A stretch of DNA of 64,000 bases from Acorus gramineus (GCA_030737835.1 JAUJYN010000021.1:1514631-1578630); one strand, 5' to 3'; numbered from the stretch's first letter, positions 43,466-56,710 are shown. Translations and numbers: made by a program. The notes: a model not told the origin generated them from the sequence alone.

Positions 43466-45744
43466 GATAAGATAATGAATTCTCCTGAATTCCAAATGAG
43501 TGCATCGCTCGGATGCACGGGGCGATTACATCGCTAGCGCTCTAACTAATAAGGTACAACCCGGCAGCGGGTCATACCCACGCCTATTTCAAATAGGCCT
43601 ATCAGTTTTTAACATGCACATATAAATATATCCAGGAGAATTATATCTAGCTATGTGCATGAACCATATGCACAATCATCTAATAATTATAGGGACACTC
43701 CCTAACATGGATTTACATCATAATAAATAATTCAACATGCATACATGGTCATTAATCACAAGGCCTTCCAAAATATACTCTAACATGCGTTGGATATCGC
43801 CAACTTAAAAGAAAAGGGGCAAGCGCTATCTTGCGCACTAACAGGTGCATGCCAATATTCCAAACAAACCTGAGTCGAGTAGGAAATTGCATCTACTTAC
43901 TCAGTTCGTTCAGAGGGAGAGGGAGAGAGAGATCATCATCTCATGAAGTTGGTAATAGCTGTGCCCCATTAGCATGGGCGCAACAACTACACCACGCCCT
44001 CGAGTCTTATCGCAAGGGAATATTAGGCAGGTGCCTGTTATTAAGCCAACTTATTCATGCTGGATCTTCCAATTAATATGGTGGGAGTAGTATTACAATA
44101 CTACCAAAGGCATGCCATATTCTATACATCCATACACATTACCAAAAATACATGCCCATACTAGAGGGGCTCATGCAACACAATCATTCATACATGAATA
44201 CAATACATGTATATAAGCCTAGCATGCAAGATATCTACATATTATAGCTTAAGCATGGCCATACTACTTATCTACACAACTAGTATAGCTAGGGGGCCCC
44301 ATCGATGCGCGTCGCGCGTCTACGCGCGTCGTGCGCATCCCGAGAGTGGCGGGGATTGGATCGAACCAATCACCGCAACCCGGGACCTCGCGCATCCCAT
44401 CCGACGAGATCTGCAAGGTAAGGGCATCAAATTTGGTGAGTAACATCACAATTTAACACTTAGAAATCACTAGAATTACCAAAGACTTAGACATGCACGC
44501 ATACGGGCTCGCACGCATGCGAGCACGTGCGTACGCATGCATGCCCGGGTGCCCCAGCACCTACCCGAGACCCTGGGCAGCCCCACGCATGCCCCAGCAC
44601 GCGCACGCACGCGCGCGCGCGCACTGGTGCCCAGCCGCGCGCCCAAGCACATGCCCAGGTGCATTGCCCCGCGCGCGCGCACTCTCGCGCGCGCCCACGC
44701 GCACTCGCGCGCATGTCCTGCGCGCACCCCGCTCGCTACCAGCGTCCGCGCCCCCCGCGCACCAGTGTGCACACGCATGCCCCTGCCAGCGCCCCTCTGT
44801 GCGCGCACGCGCGCGGACAGACCCCTACGCGCGCCCAACACTCCCCAACCCTCTTTTAACCCCTCCCTCACACTTCTCACTCACCCTAAACCAATTACCT
44901 AACATGCATGACTTCCCCACAACCCCCTAAGCCATGAAAAACCAAGAAAAGAAGGGGAAGAGCTCACCTTGGGAGGGGGAATGAAAGGGGGAGATTCAGG
45001 GGCCCTCGATGCACCCGCAACCACCTCAACCACCACCACCACTACCACCACCTCCACAGCCCTCCTCAGCCTCCTTTGGCTGCAAAACAGGGGGGGAAAG
45101 GTCATGAAAAGGGAGCTAGAGAGAGGAGGATCAACAACAACAACAACACTTACACAAACTTGCTCTTCCTCCTTCACCTTCTCCTTCTCTTCTCTTTGAG
45201 GTTTTAATACAAACACATGGGGGGATTGAAAGAGAGGAAGAGAGACCCCCAAAAAAATCCACGTGAGAGTGAGAGGGGAAGAGAGAGAGAGAGAGAGAGA
45301 TTTTCCACTTGGGGGGGGGGTGAGAACAAGATTGGGTTAGGGGGGTAAACCTAAGCCTATTCTCACCCTCTAACAACCAAATAACCAAGTGGTTGCTTCA
45401 CCACTAAGCAAAAAGGGGGTAAGGTTACCCAAGGTCACCCCATTCACCAAAATATCTCACACTATTTGACTAATCAAACCAGGAACTCTCGAAAACCCGG
45501 ATACGATTCGGAACTGCATATTTTTCCAAATGTTACCGGAATTCGATGAAATTTTTATGGGTAGTACTAAACGGTACCAGGACCCATAATATGCAGTCAG
45601 ATTTCCAATCAGAGTACTCTAACTCCCGCAGGTGGCTAAAAGCCAAAATTTTAGCGGCTCTGATCAAAAAATTAAAAAGGCCCTGAATGACCCAGAAGTG
45701 ACCAAGGCTTAACCGAAATGGCTCCAAATGACACAGGCATAACA
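43466..45744 (-). repeat. 3' LTR of B2 element 1 (outer end lost)
   Basis: On the element strand it starts TGTTATGCCTGTGTCA after the PPT. It runs through the B 5' region, the CpG-dense tract (44490-44870), block b (near 44370-44410) and the B2 middle. It stops at a position matching 52111 in the 5' LTR, where a plus-strand B2 LTR ends. Confidence 0.88.
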
Positions 45745-45756
45745 TTCTCCCCCCTT
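45745..45756 (-). promoter_or_regulatory. Polypurine tract of B2 element 1
   Basis: The element strand reads AAGGGGGGAGAA directly before TGTTATGCC. Confidence 0.83.
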
Positions 45757-45759
45757 AGG

Positions 45760-46382
45760 AAATTTAGTCCTCGAAATTTAAGGAAACCCAAAGGGAAGAC
45801 CGAATATAGCAAGTATCATGCATAGACCTTTTGTTCCCAAGTGGTCTATGCACCAGACTGGCGCTACCAACACACTGCAATCAAGGGAACGGTCTTAGCA
45901 TGGAGCCTCTTCTCATGCTGGTCTCTGACCTCGATCCACTGCTCCACGAACAACAAATCCAGCTCGAGAATGAGACGGTCGAACGGAGTGACATGAGCAG
46001 GATCTTGGACATAACGCCTCGGCCATGAGACAAGGACGACGTCGTGGGCATGAGCCAGCTGTGGGGGAAAGGCTACATGACAAGCCACCTCCCCAATCCA
46101 CTCAATGACGAGAAATAGTCCCATTGAAGAGCCAACTCAGCTTGCCCCGAACGTCAAAACATAGGATGCCCTTAAACTGGGACACCTTCACGAAAACATG
46201 GTCACCAAACCCAAAGATAAGCTCCTGGCGACGATGACCTGCGTAGCCCTTCTGTCGGTTCTGAGAGGTGCAGATGCACACACGAACCAACCTGGCCACC
46301 GCAAGGTCAAACAACTAACTTATGGCCCCTCCAACTGGCGCTCCTCAACCGTCCCAACACAAGGGAGGTATAAAACTGCGCC
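45760..46382 (-). pseudogene. B2 element 1 integrase C-terminus and chromodomain remnant
   Basis: Frames recover LDLLFVEQWIEVRDQHEKRL, CFDVRGKLSWLFNGTISRH and GFGDHVFVKVSQFKGILCF. These are collinear with family A integrase C-terminal sequence, with stops between them. The sequence is interrupted at 46382 by the solo LTR and resumes at 48895 or just after. Confidence 0.82.
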
Positions 46383-46726
46383 TGTCACGACCCAAGGCGG
46401 CCGTCCCCGGGACGCGGCAATGGTATATATGATATCAGCAGTCTATACAGGAGGTCAATAACATACTCTAAACAACATCGAAAATGACAACACAGACAAC
46501 GAAGAGGCTGACATAATATATACACAAATAGCGGAAGCTAAAAGACTGAGTCTGTAATTCCAAAGACATATTACAGACCCGATACATAATCAACTGTCCT
46601 GTGAGAGCCAATATATACAATGACATCCAAATATAATACAAACATGTGCCCAAGCACGGAATACAATACATACAATCAAAAGGGGATGCTGATGGCCTCT
46701 CACTCGTAGAACGTGACGCTGCTCCG

Positions 46727-46779
46727 CTACTGCTGATGTGCCTCGGGGAGCTCCTCCTTCAGATCCGACTCAGATATCA
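46727..46779 (-). other. Exon-like block c in the A2 solo LTR
   Basis: It starts after CTCCAG on the element strand and joins in frame to block b at 47615-47650. It reads VISESDLKEELPEAHQQ then TAG. Confidence 0.45.
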
Positions 46780-47614
46780 CTGGAGAAAAATATATGCGAG
46801 GGGTGAGCCACACGCTCAGTGAATAGCACAACCCATGCGTCACAATTCATATCAACCTTATACAATTCATAGCCCCTAAGTGGGAGTAACTACACAATCC
46901 AGTGGGTCGTTACATCGCCGACCCACCACACCCTCACCCTCACCCTCAAGGGGTGACATGGGTCTTTTGGGACTGACTAGGCTGTTAATCACCCTTGGTC
47001 CACCGATAGCCTCTCCTCCACTCCGTAGCTCGCCTGGTCTACTCCCACGATCAGCACAGTCCGACGCATCGGAGGTACCTACAGATGGGAGCCCTCTGTC
47101 AGGACAGCCTGTCTAATGCTGAGGAGTCCCTACATGGATCCAACGAAAGGAAGAGAAACAGCCTACCCACACGGATACGATCCTCTTGGATCCGCCGACA
47201 CCGATTGCAACTCTACTAAAGCCATGAATTAACAAGAATTCCACCAGGGTGCATAACTAAGATGCGGGGAGACACATATTATAACAACGAGGTTATAATA
47301 TTCTCTAAGGCATGCTAATAATCATAAGCTCGCATTTGATTTAAATAAATTAAACTAAATGGGAAACATGCGTAGGTCGAGGCTTTCCTAGCATGAAAAC
47401 ATGGTATCAAGATGCGTAGGCCTCTATACATAATATAAGGGTGCATATCCCTAGCATACAAAGTCTAAGGGGGGCATGGATACAACATAATGATCATGCA
47501 TAGCACAGTTTACATTTAATACTAGCTAATATGCAACTATGGTGCCCCAGGGGAGGGCAATGCACACTTACGTGCATCGAACGCCTCCCTACTGGGTTGG
47601 ATTGTCCCACTCAC

Positions 47615-47650
47615 CAAAACCCGGGTCGTCGCGTGACCGCCCGTCAAGAT
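47615..47650 (-). other. Exon-like block b in the A2 solo LTR
   Basis: 36 nt between TTGCAG and GTGAGT. Frame LDGRSRDDPGF. It differs from the 30657-30692 copy at GGA/GGG and TTC/TTT (synonymous) and at one Asn/Asp codon. Confidence 0.45.
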
Positions 47651-48894
47651 CTGCAAGACATGGGTAATCAAAATGGTGAGTAATTACACAAATACATAAG
47701 AAATACGCTAGAAATACCCAACACTCGGAGAAGCATGCATACGGGCCCGCACGCATGCGAGTCCGAGTGCCCCGACACCCTTCCGCACCCACGGGCAGCC
47801 ATGCGCACGGCCACCCGCACGCGCACGCACGCCCGCGCCCCAAGAGCACTGCCGCGAGCCTGCCCGCGCGCCCAGACACGCTGCCGCGCGCATTGCGCCC
47901 CCGCGCAGCACTCCGCGTGCACGCCCGCGCGTCTACTAGCGCACCCGACTGCGCGCACCTGCACTGCCTGCGCCCGCAGACTCGAGCGCACGCGCGCGGA
48001 TGACCCCGCACTCGCACCCGAGACCTTCCCACCCCCTTCCTCAGCCCTCCCACACCCCTAACACACATGCAAACCATGCATAACCAAATAAATGCCCTAA
48101 ACATGCATCTACACAAGAAAAAGGGAGGAGAAGGACTCACCCAAGGGAGGAAAGGAAAGGGAGGGAATTCGGGTGCTCTTCGCGCACCGAAACGCCACCA
48201 CCAAGATCTCCCTCAGCCCTAGCAAAGGCTGAAAATCAGAGGAGAAAGGGGTTCATGAGAGGAGGTCAACAAGGGGGAAAGCAAAAATGAAACCATGGGA
48301 AGGTAGATCAAGTCCTCACCTTCCTTTTTCCCTTCTATGGCTTTCTTGTTCAAACACTTCTACTAGATCAAATGGGGGATTTAAAGAGAGGGAATGTGAG
48401 ATTTGTGAGTGAGTGAGAGAGAGAAGAAGATGAATAATGAAGGGGACGCCCACTTGAAACTCACACACACACACACACACACACTCACACACTTAGAAAA
48501 ATAAAATTAGGTTTTTGTAATTTTAACTTTGGGTCAACCTATCCACACAAAAAAACAAAAGAAATTGACCAAGTCAATGGTCAAATTTGACTTGTCAAAG
48601 TCCTCTTTGACTTGGTCAAGTCCCCCAATGACTTCTCGCTTGGTCAAAACTCGGATACGATTCAGAACTGTGAAATTCTGAACGTTACCGGAATTTGATG
48701 AAATTTTCGTGAGTGGCTTGAAATGGCACCAGGACACATAATGTGCAGTTAGATTTTCAATCGGAGTTCTCAAACTCATGATGATTGCTAAAAGTCTAAA
48801 ATTTTAGCGGTTCCGATCGAAAAAAGAAAAAGTTGAAAAACTGCCAGAATGCTCCAATGGTGACCAGAAGGCTAAAAGTGACACATATATAATA

Positions 48895-49520
48895 GCGCCT
48901 ACAGAGTGCCTCTCACAGATCCATCTGGATGCTCGAATGGCAGTCGTCTTGCAGGCATACCCCAACAAATGGGTGGCACCTCACCCAACTGCCCTCATCA
49001 TCGAGCACGCAGGCACTTAGCATGTCCTGAAAGGTCTGAATCGTCCTCTTTGTCTGGCTGTCCATCGGCGATGAAACGCTATACTTAAATGGAGGCTCGC
49101 GCCAAAGCCTGCCAAGGCTGCGCCACAACCTCAAAGTAACCCTCGCGTCTCAACCGAAAATAGCGTCGACTGGAGTGCCATGAAGACGAACAATCGCGAA
49201 GGTGAAAACCCACGTCAAGGCGTCCAGAGACTCAATCAGTCGGATTAGGGAGGGAAGTGCGGACTTAGTCAGTCAGTCAATGATCACCTAGACGGCGTCG
49301 TTACCCGAATGTGACATTAGTGAGTCCGCAACAATCCCTGATAACCCACTCCCACGTCCATTGAGGAATCTCCATGGACTGACGCTTTCCAACGCGATGA
49401 TGATTCTCGAACTTTGCCTGAGGGCATGCCAACCTGGGGAAACAAGGTCACCCACATCACCTTTTCATCGCACCACTAGCAATCTCAATGAAGACTACCC
49501 CAAATCAGTCCATGGAAGCC
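48895..49520 (-). pseudogene. B2 element 1 integrase N-terminal and core remnant
   Basis: The core piece FKYSVSSPMDSQTKRTIQTF and CVLDDEGSWVRCHPFVGVCL aligns with family A integrase, but the catalytic Glu is Lys. Farther upstream (minus sense), sequence matching the zinc-domain end and the WVIVDRLT region is present, with Trp to stop (TAG, near 49292). The same stop and the same Lys occur in element 2, so they predate both copies. Confidence 0.8.
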
Positions 49521-49850
49521 CAATAAAACTTTTGAGATCCACGAAGGCATCTGGCGCATTCGTCGACTCAGACGGCAGTACTTAAAACTCGTAGTTCCTG
49601 AACGGTCACGAAAGGCCATCTACGGGATGTCCAACTCCCGAATCTCCAACTTGTGGTACCCTTGTGCGAAGATCGATCTAACAGCAGACACTCGCTCCCA
49701 GAGCTGGTCAAATAGATCATCGATTCACGGCAAAGGTAATTGATCTTCAACCTCCCCAGGGAGATCAAAACAACACCTCGAACAATTAAATCCAGATTCT
49801 GCTCCTCGAGCATGGCTGGCACTCATGATGACACTTACACGCTTGGTAAG
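49521..49850 (-). pseudogene. B2 element 1 protease/RT remnant, fused by deletion
   Basis: Minus-strand frames give LDLIVRGVVLIS (like family [10 protein letters not shown], start of protease), then almost at once [12 protein letters not shown] and GYHKLEIRELDI (like family A RT) without the intervening protease and RT N-terminus. Soon after, the sequence jumps to integrase. The active sites of protease and RT are both missing. Element 2 has the same fusion (63660-63760). Confidence 0.78.
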
Positions 49851-50895
49851 CCGCTCAACCGCACTTAATCCACAAGACACGCAATAAGGGGGATCGTCAA
49901 ACCTCGACAATGCCTATGCGATGTCATCTATCTGATAAGGCGGTTGAGTCCCATCACGAACGTTAGCATCGCGTCTCCTTATTTGTGACCAATGTGGGGC
50001 AAAACGCGACAGTATCCACAACTGTGCTTCACATGCCGCCAGAGATAGGTCACTCATCTATAACCATTGGAACCCCAGCATCCTACACTCCATGGGCAGA
50101 TTCATCACAGGGAGTCCACGCTCTCGACATCATCCAGTAGCACTCTACCGGTGTGGCCTCTACCTGGTAGCCTCCCAAGCCCACTATCTCTGCCATATGG
50201 GCGCACCAACAAGCATAGTATCTGGGAGCACCTCACAGGGCTCTGGCCTCAACCGGGTAGCTACAACGCACAATGATATATCGAAGCGACTCCAAATGCC
50301 ACGATGGAATGCTGTCCACAAGCGATCGCCCACCAAGCTACAATAGGACGCACCCAATCCCGATCGTATGCATCACCACTCGCTACAGCACCTTCCAAGT
50401 GAGAGAAAAAATCCATCATCAATTTGATGCTTCAAAGGTATTCCTTGACTGGGAAAAGAACCTTGGGAGGGCACCATGAGGTCCCGATATAGGATATCCC
50501 GACAACCAAACAAGGAACACGGAGTACCCTAGCCCGGGTCTCAATGATGACCCCGCAAGGCCCCTTAATCCTGAGTAGGAAGGCTGGAAGAAGACATCAC
50601 CCCTTAATGAGCAATATGCCACATCCTCAAAACTTGAAACTGGCACCGCACGCGAACTCCATGGTTACCAGCAATACCGATGCACGGGAAAGAAGCTCCA
50701 TTATCGAGACACAATCCATACCTTAGAAATTGTGACCAATTCATCATTATCACACTACTAGGCTAGAATCTCCTACCCAAGCCTTAATCCCGCAACAAGG
50801 GATCCAACAACTGACCCTCTTCAGCCGACCCAGTCGACAACTTAAGGGTGGGTCCAGGGGGGGTCACGTCCACGTCAACGGATGCGAGGAGGCAT
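49851..50895 (-). pseudogene. B2 element 1 gag region, degenerate
   Basis: An MPPR-type start lies at 50895, in the same place relative to the PBS as family A. A weak match to the family A gag string [13 protein letters not shown] is seen near 49980-50010. Most of the rest is unrecognisable, and about 150 bp (50440-50590) is LTR-related sequence. No frame of useful length exists, so this is a dead gag. Confidence 0.6.
50440..50590 (-). repeat. LTR-related ~150-bp module within the B2 gag region
   Basis: The reverse complement contains 'tccgtgttccttgtttggtt' and matches 1007-1157 of the first LTR, including flanking bases not present in other LTR copies. See that entry. Confidence 0.65.
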
Positions 50896-50991
50896 GTCAG
50901 CAACCTAAGATAACTTCTAAAACAAGAGTACTCAGATGACAATCCTATGACTCATCATCTATACGACTAGACTTAGGCTCTGACAGGACCA

Positions 50992-51004
50992 AGCTCTGAT
51001 ACCA
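50992..51004 (-). promoter_or_regulatory. Primer-binding site, initiator tRNA-Met (B2 element 1)
   Basis: The element strand reads TGGTATCAGAGCT, five bases from the LTR end at 51010. It differs from A-type sites only in the last base. Confidence 0.88.
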
Positions 51005-51009
51005 ACTTT

Positions 51010-53215
51010 TGTCACGCCCCAGGGCGGCCGTCCCTGAGACGTGGCAATAATGAAATATCAGCTATCAATACCTGAGGTCAATAAAGACTCCAACAACAAC
51101 ACACAAGGTGGCAAAGCAATGATAATGATAACTGACTGAAAAGCGGAAGCATAATATATAAACAATGTCTGTAAACCAAAAACATTATTACATACTCGAA
51201 TACACAATCACTGTCCTGTGAGAGCCAAGTCTAGACCAAATAAAATACAACATGTGCCACATGCACGATTTACAATACATAAAATGACTCTAGGACTGCT
51301 GACAGCCTCGCACTCGCCACCCGCCGGAAGAACGCTCCACGCCCATAAGACCACGCCACAGGAAAGCTCCAGCTCCACGCCCAACACTTCCCCTGAAAAG
51401 AAACAGTATGCGAGGGGTGAGCTACAAGCTCAGTGAGTGGCTGGAAACCAATCACCATACAACAGTTCAATACTAAAGCAATTTCCTTTCAAGGAAAATA
51501 TGGGTAGAAACCCAATGGATAACAAGGTCACGCGGCGGCGCGACCAACCTCACCCTCACCCTCACTCCTGGAGGGAGACTCTTGGGACTTTTAGGGAGAG
51601 ACCATACCGTTGGTCGAGGAGACCCGGGATTACTGGTCTACGCAACACTACTGGATCATCAACCTCAAGATAACTGTCCAACGATGTCTTTTAACATTGA
51701 TACGAGACCGGACCCAACAACTATGGGAATGGACGAACAACGAATGGGTCACGAGGTGATGTGTCTTCACCTCATCCTCACCCTCACTCCCGGAAGGAGA
51801 CTCTTGGGACGGAAGAGACCTAGACTGCTCTACACCCTTGGTCCACCGGTAGCCCTTTCCCCGGGTTGTCACTACCTGGTATACTCCACGATCAGTACGC
51901 TTTCGAACGCCTCGGTTGTACCTACGGATGGGAGCCCTCTGTCAGGACAGCTTTTCCCACGTCGGGAACTTCCTACATCGGATCCAACGAAGGGGAGAAT
52001 GATTCCACGCTCGCAATATCATTCGTTAGCCCTCTCCCAACATGCGGTTCATATACATGCCTAGCACAGGTAGGCCTAGCCTAATGCCCCACTACCGGCT
52101 TAACAAAACCGATAAGATAATGAATTCTCCTGAATTCCAAATGAGTGCATCGCTCGGATGCACGGGGCGATTACATCGCTTGCGCTCTAACTAATAAGGT
52201 ACAACCCGGCAGCGGGTCATACCCACGCCTATTTCAGATAGGCCTATCAGTTTTTAACATGCGCATATAAATATATCCAAGAGAATTATATCTAGCTATG
52301 TGCATGAACCATATGCACAATCATCTAATAATTATAGGGACACTCCCTAACATGGATTTACATCATAATAAATCATACAACATGCATACATGGTCATTAA
52401 TCACATAAGCATACAAAATATACTCTAACATGCGTTGGATATCGCCAACTTAAAAGAAAGGGTCAAGCGCGATCTTGCGCACTAACAGGTGCATGCCAAT
52501 ATTCCAAACGAACCTGAGTCGAGTAGGAAATCGCATCTACTTACTCAGTTCGTTCAGAGGAAGAGGGTGAGAGAGATCATCATCTCATGAAGTTGGTCAT
52601 AGCTTTGCCCCATTAGCATGGGCGCAACAACTATACCACCCCATCGAGTCTTATCGCAAGGGAATATTAGGCAGGTGCCCGTTATTAACCTAGACTTATT
52701 CATGCTGGATATTCCAATTAATATGGTGGGAGTAGTATTACAATACTACCTAAGGCATGCCATATTCTATACATCCATACACATTACCAAAAATACATGC
52801 CCATACTAGAGGGGCTCATGCAACACAATCATTCATACATGAATACAATACATGTATATAAGCCTAGCATGCAAGATATCTACATATCATAGCTTATGCA
52901 TGGCCATACTACTTATCTACACAAGTAGTATAGCTAGGGGGCCCCATCGATGCGCGACGCGCGTCTACGCGCGTCGAGCGCATCCCGAGAGGGGGGGATT
53001 GGATCGAACCACTCACCGCAACCCGGGACCTCGCGCATCCCATCTGACGAGATCTGCAAGGTAAGGGCATCAAATTTGGTGAGTAACATCACAATTTAAC
53101 ACTTAGAAATCACTAGAATTACCAAAGACTTAGACATGCATGCATACGGGCTCGCACGCATGCGAGCACGCGCATACGCACGCATGCCCGGGTGCCCCAG
53201 CACCTACCCGAGACC
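51010..53215 (-). repeat. 5' LTR of B2 element 1, truncated inside the GC-rich tract
   Basis: It begins TGTCACGCCCCAGG (reverse of the LTR 3' end) and is collinear with other B2 LTRs, through the terminal stem-loop, CCCTCA-rich blocks, the B2 middle (about 52110-52960) and block b (near 53015-53055). It breaks at 53215 within 'gagaccctggg', where the 3' end of another B2 LTR begins. About 1.2 kb of its promoter half is lost. Confidence 0.87.
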
Positions 53216-55653
53216 CTGGGCGGCCGTCCCCGAGACGTGCCAATAATAAAATATTAGCTATCAATACCTGAGGTCAATAAAGACTCCAACAACAACACAC
53301 AAGGTTGCAAAGCAAGGATAATGATAACTGACTGAGAAGCGGAAGCATAATATATAAACAATGTCTGTAAATCAAAAATATTTTTACAGACTGGAATACA
53401 CAATCACTGTCCTGTGAGAGCCAAGTCTAGACCAAAGAAAATACAACCTGTGCCACATGCACGATTTACAATACATACAAGGACTCTAGGACTGCTAACA
53501 GCCTCGCACTCGCCACCCGCCGGAAGAACGCTCAACTCCCATGAGACCACGCCACAAGAAAGCTCCTGCTCCACGCCCAACACTGCCCCTGAAAAGAAAC
53601 AGTATGCGAGGGGTGAGCTACAAGCTCAGTGAGTGGCTGGAAACCAATCACCATACAGCAGTTCAATACATAAGCACTTTCCTTTCAAGGAAAACATGGG
53701 TGGAAACCCATGGATAACAGGGTCACGCGGCAGCGCGACCAACCTCACCCTCACCCTCACTCCCGAAGGGAGACTGTTGGGACTTTTGGGGAGAGACCAT
53801 ACCATTGGTCGAGGAGACCTGGGATTACTGGTCCACACAACACTACTGGATCATCTACATCGAGGTAACTACCCAACGATGTCTTTGAACATCGACACGA
53901 GACCGGACCCAACAACTATGGGAACGGACGAACAATGAATGGGTCACGCAGAGATGTGTCTTCACCTCATCCTCACCCCTCACCCCTTAGAGGTGACATA
54001 GGACTTTTGGAAGAGACTTAGACTGCTCTACACCCTTGGTCCACCGGTAGCCCTTTCCCCGTGTAGCCTCTACCTGGTATACTCCCACGATCAGTACGCT
54101 TCCGAACGCATCGGTGGTACCTACGGATGGGAGCCCTCTATCAAGACAGCTTTCCCAACGCCGGGGAGTCCCTACATCGGATCCAACAAAGGGAAGAACG
54201 ATTCCACGCTGGCAATATCATTCGTTAGCCCTCTCCTGGGTAGCCTCTACTAGGTATACTCCCACGATCAGTACGCTCCCAAATGCATCGGTGGTACCTA
54301 CGGATGGGAGCCCTCTGTCAGGACAGCTACAACCCGGGCCTCTTCATCACGGACGACATTGGGAGTAGATATTCCATGTTCGCAAAGCGAACCCAATGGA
54401 AAAACAACTACTCTCGATAATCACTTATCGATATATCGAATACTACTGTACTCCCACACCGTTGCGTCGCTCAGACACAAAGGGGGGTTGCCTCTACTCT
54501 CAAATAGAAAGAAGACCATAAGCTAATGAATTCTCCTGAATTCCAAATGAGTGCATCGCTCGGATGCACGGGGCAATTACATCGCTAGCGCTCTAACTGA
54601 TAAGGTACAACCCGACAGCGGGTCATACCCACGCCTATTTCAGATAGGCCTATCAGTTTCTAACATGCGCATATAAATATATCCAGCTATGTGCATGAAC
54701 CATATGCACAATCATCTAATAATTATAGGGACAATCCCTAACATGGATTTACATCATAATAAATCATACAACATGCATACATGGTCATTAATCACAAGGC
54801 CTAACTTAAGCATGCGTTGGATATTGCCAACTTAAAAGAAAGGGTCAAGCGCGATCTCGCGCACTAACAGGTGCATGCCAATATTCCAAACGAACATGAG
54901 TCGAGTAGGAAATCGCATCTACTTACTCAGTTCGTTCAGAGGGAGAGGGCGAGAGAGATCATCATCTCATGAAGCTGGTCATAGCTTTGCCCCATTAGCA
55001 TGGGCGCAACAGCTATACCACGCCCTCGAGTCTTATTGCAAGGGAATATTAGGCAGGTGCCCGTTATTAACCCAGACATAATCATTCTGTATATTCCCAT
55101 TAATATGGTGGGAGTAGTATTACAATACTACCTAAGACATGCCATATTCTATACATCCATACACATTTACAACATACATGCCCATACTAGAGGGCGTGTC
55201 CAACACAATCATTCATACATGGATACTGGTGTTATATATGTGTCACTTTTAGCCTTCTGGTAACCATTGGAGCATTCTGGCAGTTTTTGAGTTTTTTTGT
55301 TTTTCGATCGGAACCGCTAAAATTTTAGACTGTTAGCTATCGTCCTGTGTTTGAGGACTCCGATTGAAAATTTAACTGCATATTATGTGTCCTGGTGCCA
55401 TTTCAAGCCACTCACAAAAATTTCATTGAATTCCAGTACGTTTTAGAATTTTGCAGTTCCGGGGCGTATCCGCGTTTTGATCGAGCGAGAAGTCATTGGG
55501 AGACTTGACTTGGTCAAAGTGGGCCCATGACTTGGTCAACCCTTTTTGTTTTTATTTGTGGTTGGGTTGACCCAAGTCAAAACCCACTTAAAGCCCTTTA
55601 ATCCTCACTTAAACCTAATTAATCCACTCTTAACCCTAATCTAAGTCATGGAT

Positions 55654-55662
55654 TATATATAA
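55654..55662 (+). promoter_or_regulatory. TATA box of the family A solo LTR
   Basis: TATATATAA lies about 425 nt into the LTR. It is followed by a CT-rich untranslated stretch and then a good donor site (AAG/GTGAGG at 55789/55790). Confidence 0.6.
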
Positions 55663-55885
55663 GTGAATCTAAAAAGTTGCCCCCCACTATTCATCATCTT
55701 CCCCACTTGTTTTCTCTCTCCCCCTCTCTCTTTTTCTTGATTTTGAGCTAGTTAGAGGGCTTGGACCTAAAAACCAAAAGAAGAGAAAGGTGAGGGGAGC
55801 TCCCGATCTATCCATCGGTGGTTTCGGATTCAAGTTCTGACGTATTTAGCCCCTTCTCACGCCCTCTTTTCTTCCCTGTTTGCAG

Positions 55886-55988
55886 CCATGTCGAGGGCTG
55901 AGGAAGAGCTCGGTGGTGGAGGTCTTTGGGGAGGTGTTTCGGTGCGCGGAGAGCAACCGAACATCCCTTCCTTCCCTTCCTTCCTAGG
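55886..55988 (+). other. Exon-like block a in the A LTR, with an ATG
   Basis: It is preceded by TTTGCAG and followed by GTAAGC. An ATG at 55888 is open to the end of the block. Equivalent splice-flanked blocks occur in B1 LTRs near 8862 and 26605. The ATG frame does not join the LDGRSR frame of block b, so the start of any spliced protein is unresolved. Confidence 0.4.
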
Positions 55989-56710
55989 GTAAGCTTCCTT
56001 TCCTTCCTTTTTCATGTTTAGATGCATGTTAGGAGGGTGATTTTGGGTGTTGGTGGCTGTTGGGGGTGGTTGGTGGTGGTTAGTGGCCATTGGTGGCCGG
56101 TGGGAGGTGGTTGGGTGGCTCGGGCAGGCAGACAGGGCAGGCGGGCTATCTCGGGTAGGATGGCAGCACAGGCAGCGCAGCAGGCAGCACAGAAGGCGGA
56201 GCAGGTGGTAGGGCGCGCGAGCGCGCGGGCGTGCGCTCGGGCGCTGGGCGCTGTGCTGGTCGCGGGAGCGAGGCGATGGCGCGCTAGGCGAGCGGTGGTG
56301 TGCGCGGGGTGCGCGCGGAACGAGGCGATGGCACGCTGGGCGAGCGGTGGTGCGCGCGGGGTGCGCCCGGGGTGAGACGCTGGGCACAGGGTGTGCGGTG
56401 TGCGCGCGGGTTGCTACGCTGGGGCGCAGTGGGCGCGCGGTGCACCTAGGAGGCTCGGCAGCGTGTCCAGGCATGCGGGCAGGGGCCCGGCGGTGCGCCT
56501 GGGTGCGCGGGCTGAGGCGCGGCGGTGCATCCCGGGGCGGGTGGCCGTGCGGATGGTTGCCGGGGGTTCGGGAGTGAGTCGGAGTGCTTGGGCTCGCGTG
56601 CGTACAGGCCGTATGTACGCTTGTCCGAGTGTTGGGTATTTTAATGTATTTTGTATATTTTTGTGGTATTTATGGATTTTACTCACCAAGTTAATTACCC
56701 TGTCTTACAG

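Larger units (their letters stand above)
46383..48894 (-). mobile_element. Complete solo LTR, family A2 (2512 bp), TSD GCGCC
   Basis: The ends are TGTCACGAC (left) and ...ACACATATATAATA (right, with CA mutated to TA). GCGCC precedes it (46378-46382) and follows it (48895-48899). The sister B2 element at 62835-62839 has the same site with a single GCGCC and no insertion, which confirms the event. It contains in-frame blocks b and c, a (CA)n run (48465-48483) and a CpG-dense tract (47740-48010). Confidence 0.96.
43466..53215 (-). mobile_element. Non-autonomous B2 gypsy element 1 (internally deleted)
   Basis: On the minus strand: 5' LTR (53215 to 51010), PBS, degenerate gag, fused PR/RT remnant, INT remnant, chromodomain remnant, PPT and 3' LTR (45744 to 43466). 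An A2 solo LTR sits in the integrase. Without that insertion the interior is about 2.7 kb, against about 4.9 kb in family A. RT after its first blocks, including the polymerase motif, and RNase H are gone. Both outer LTR ends are truncated. Confidence 0.85.
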
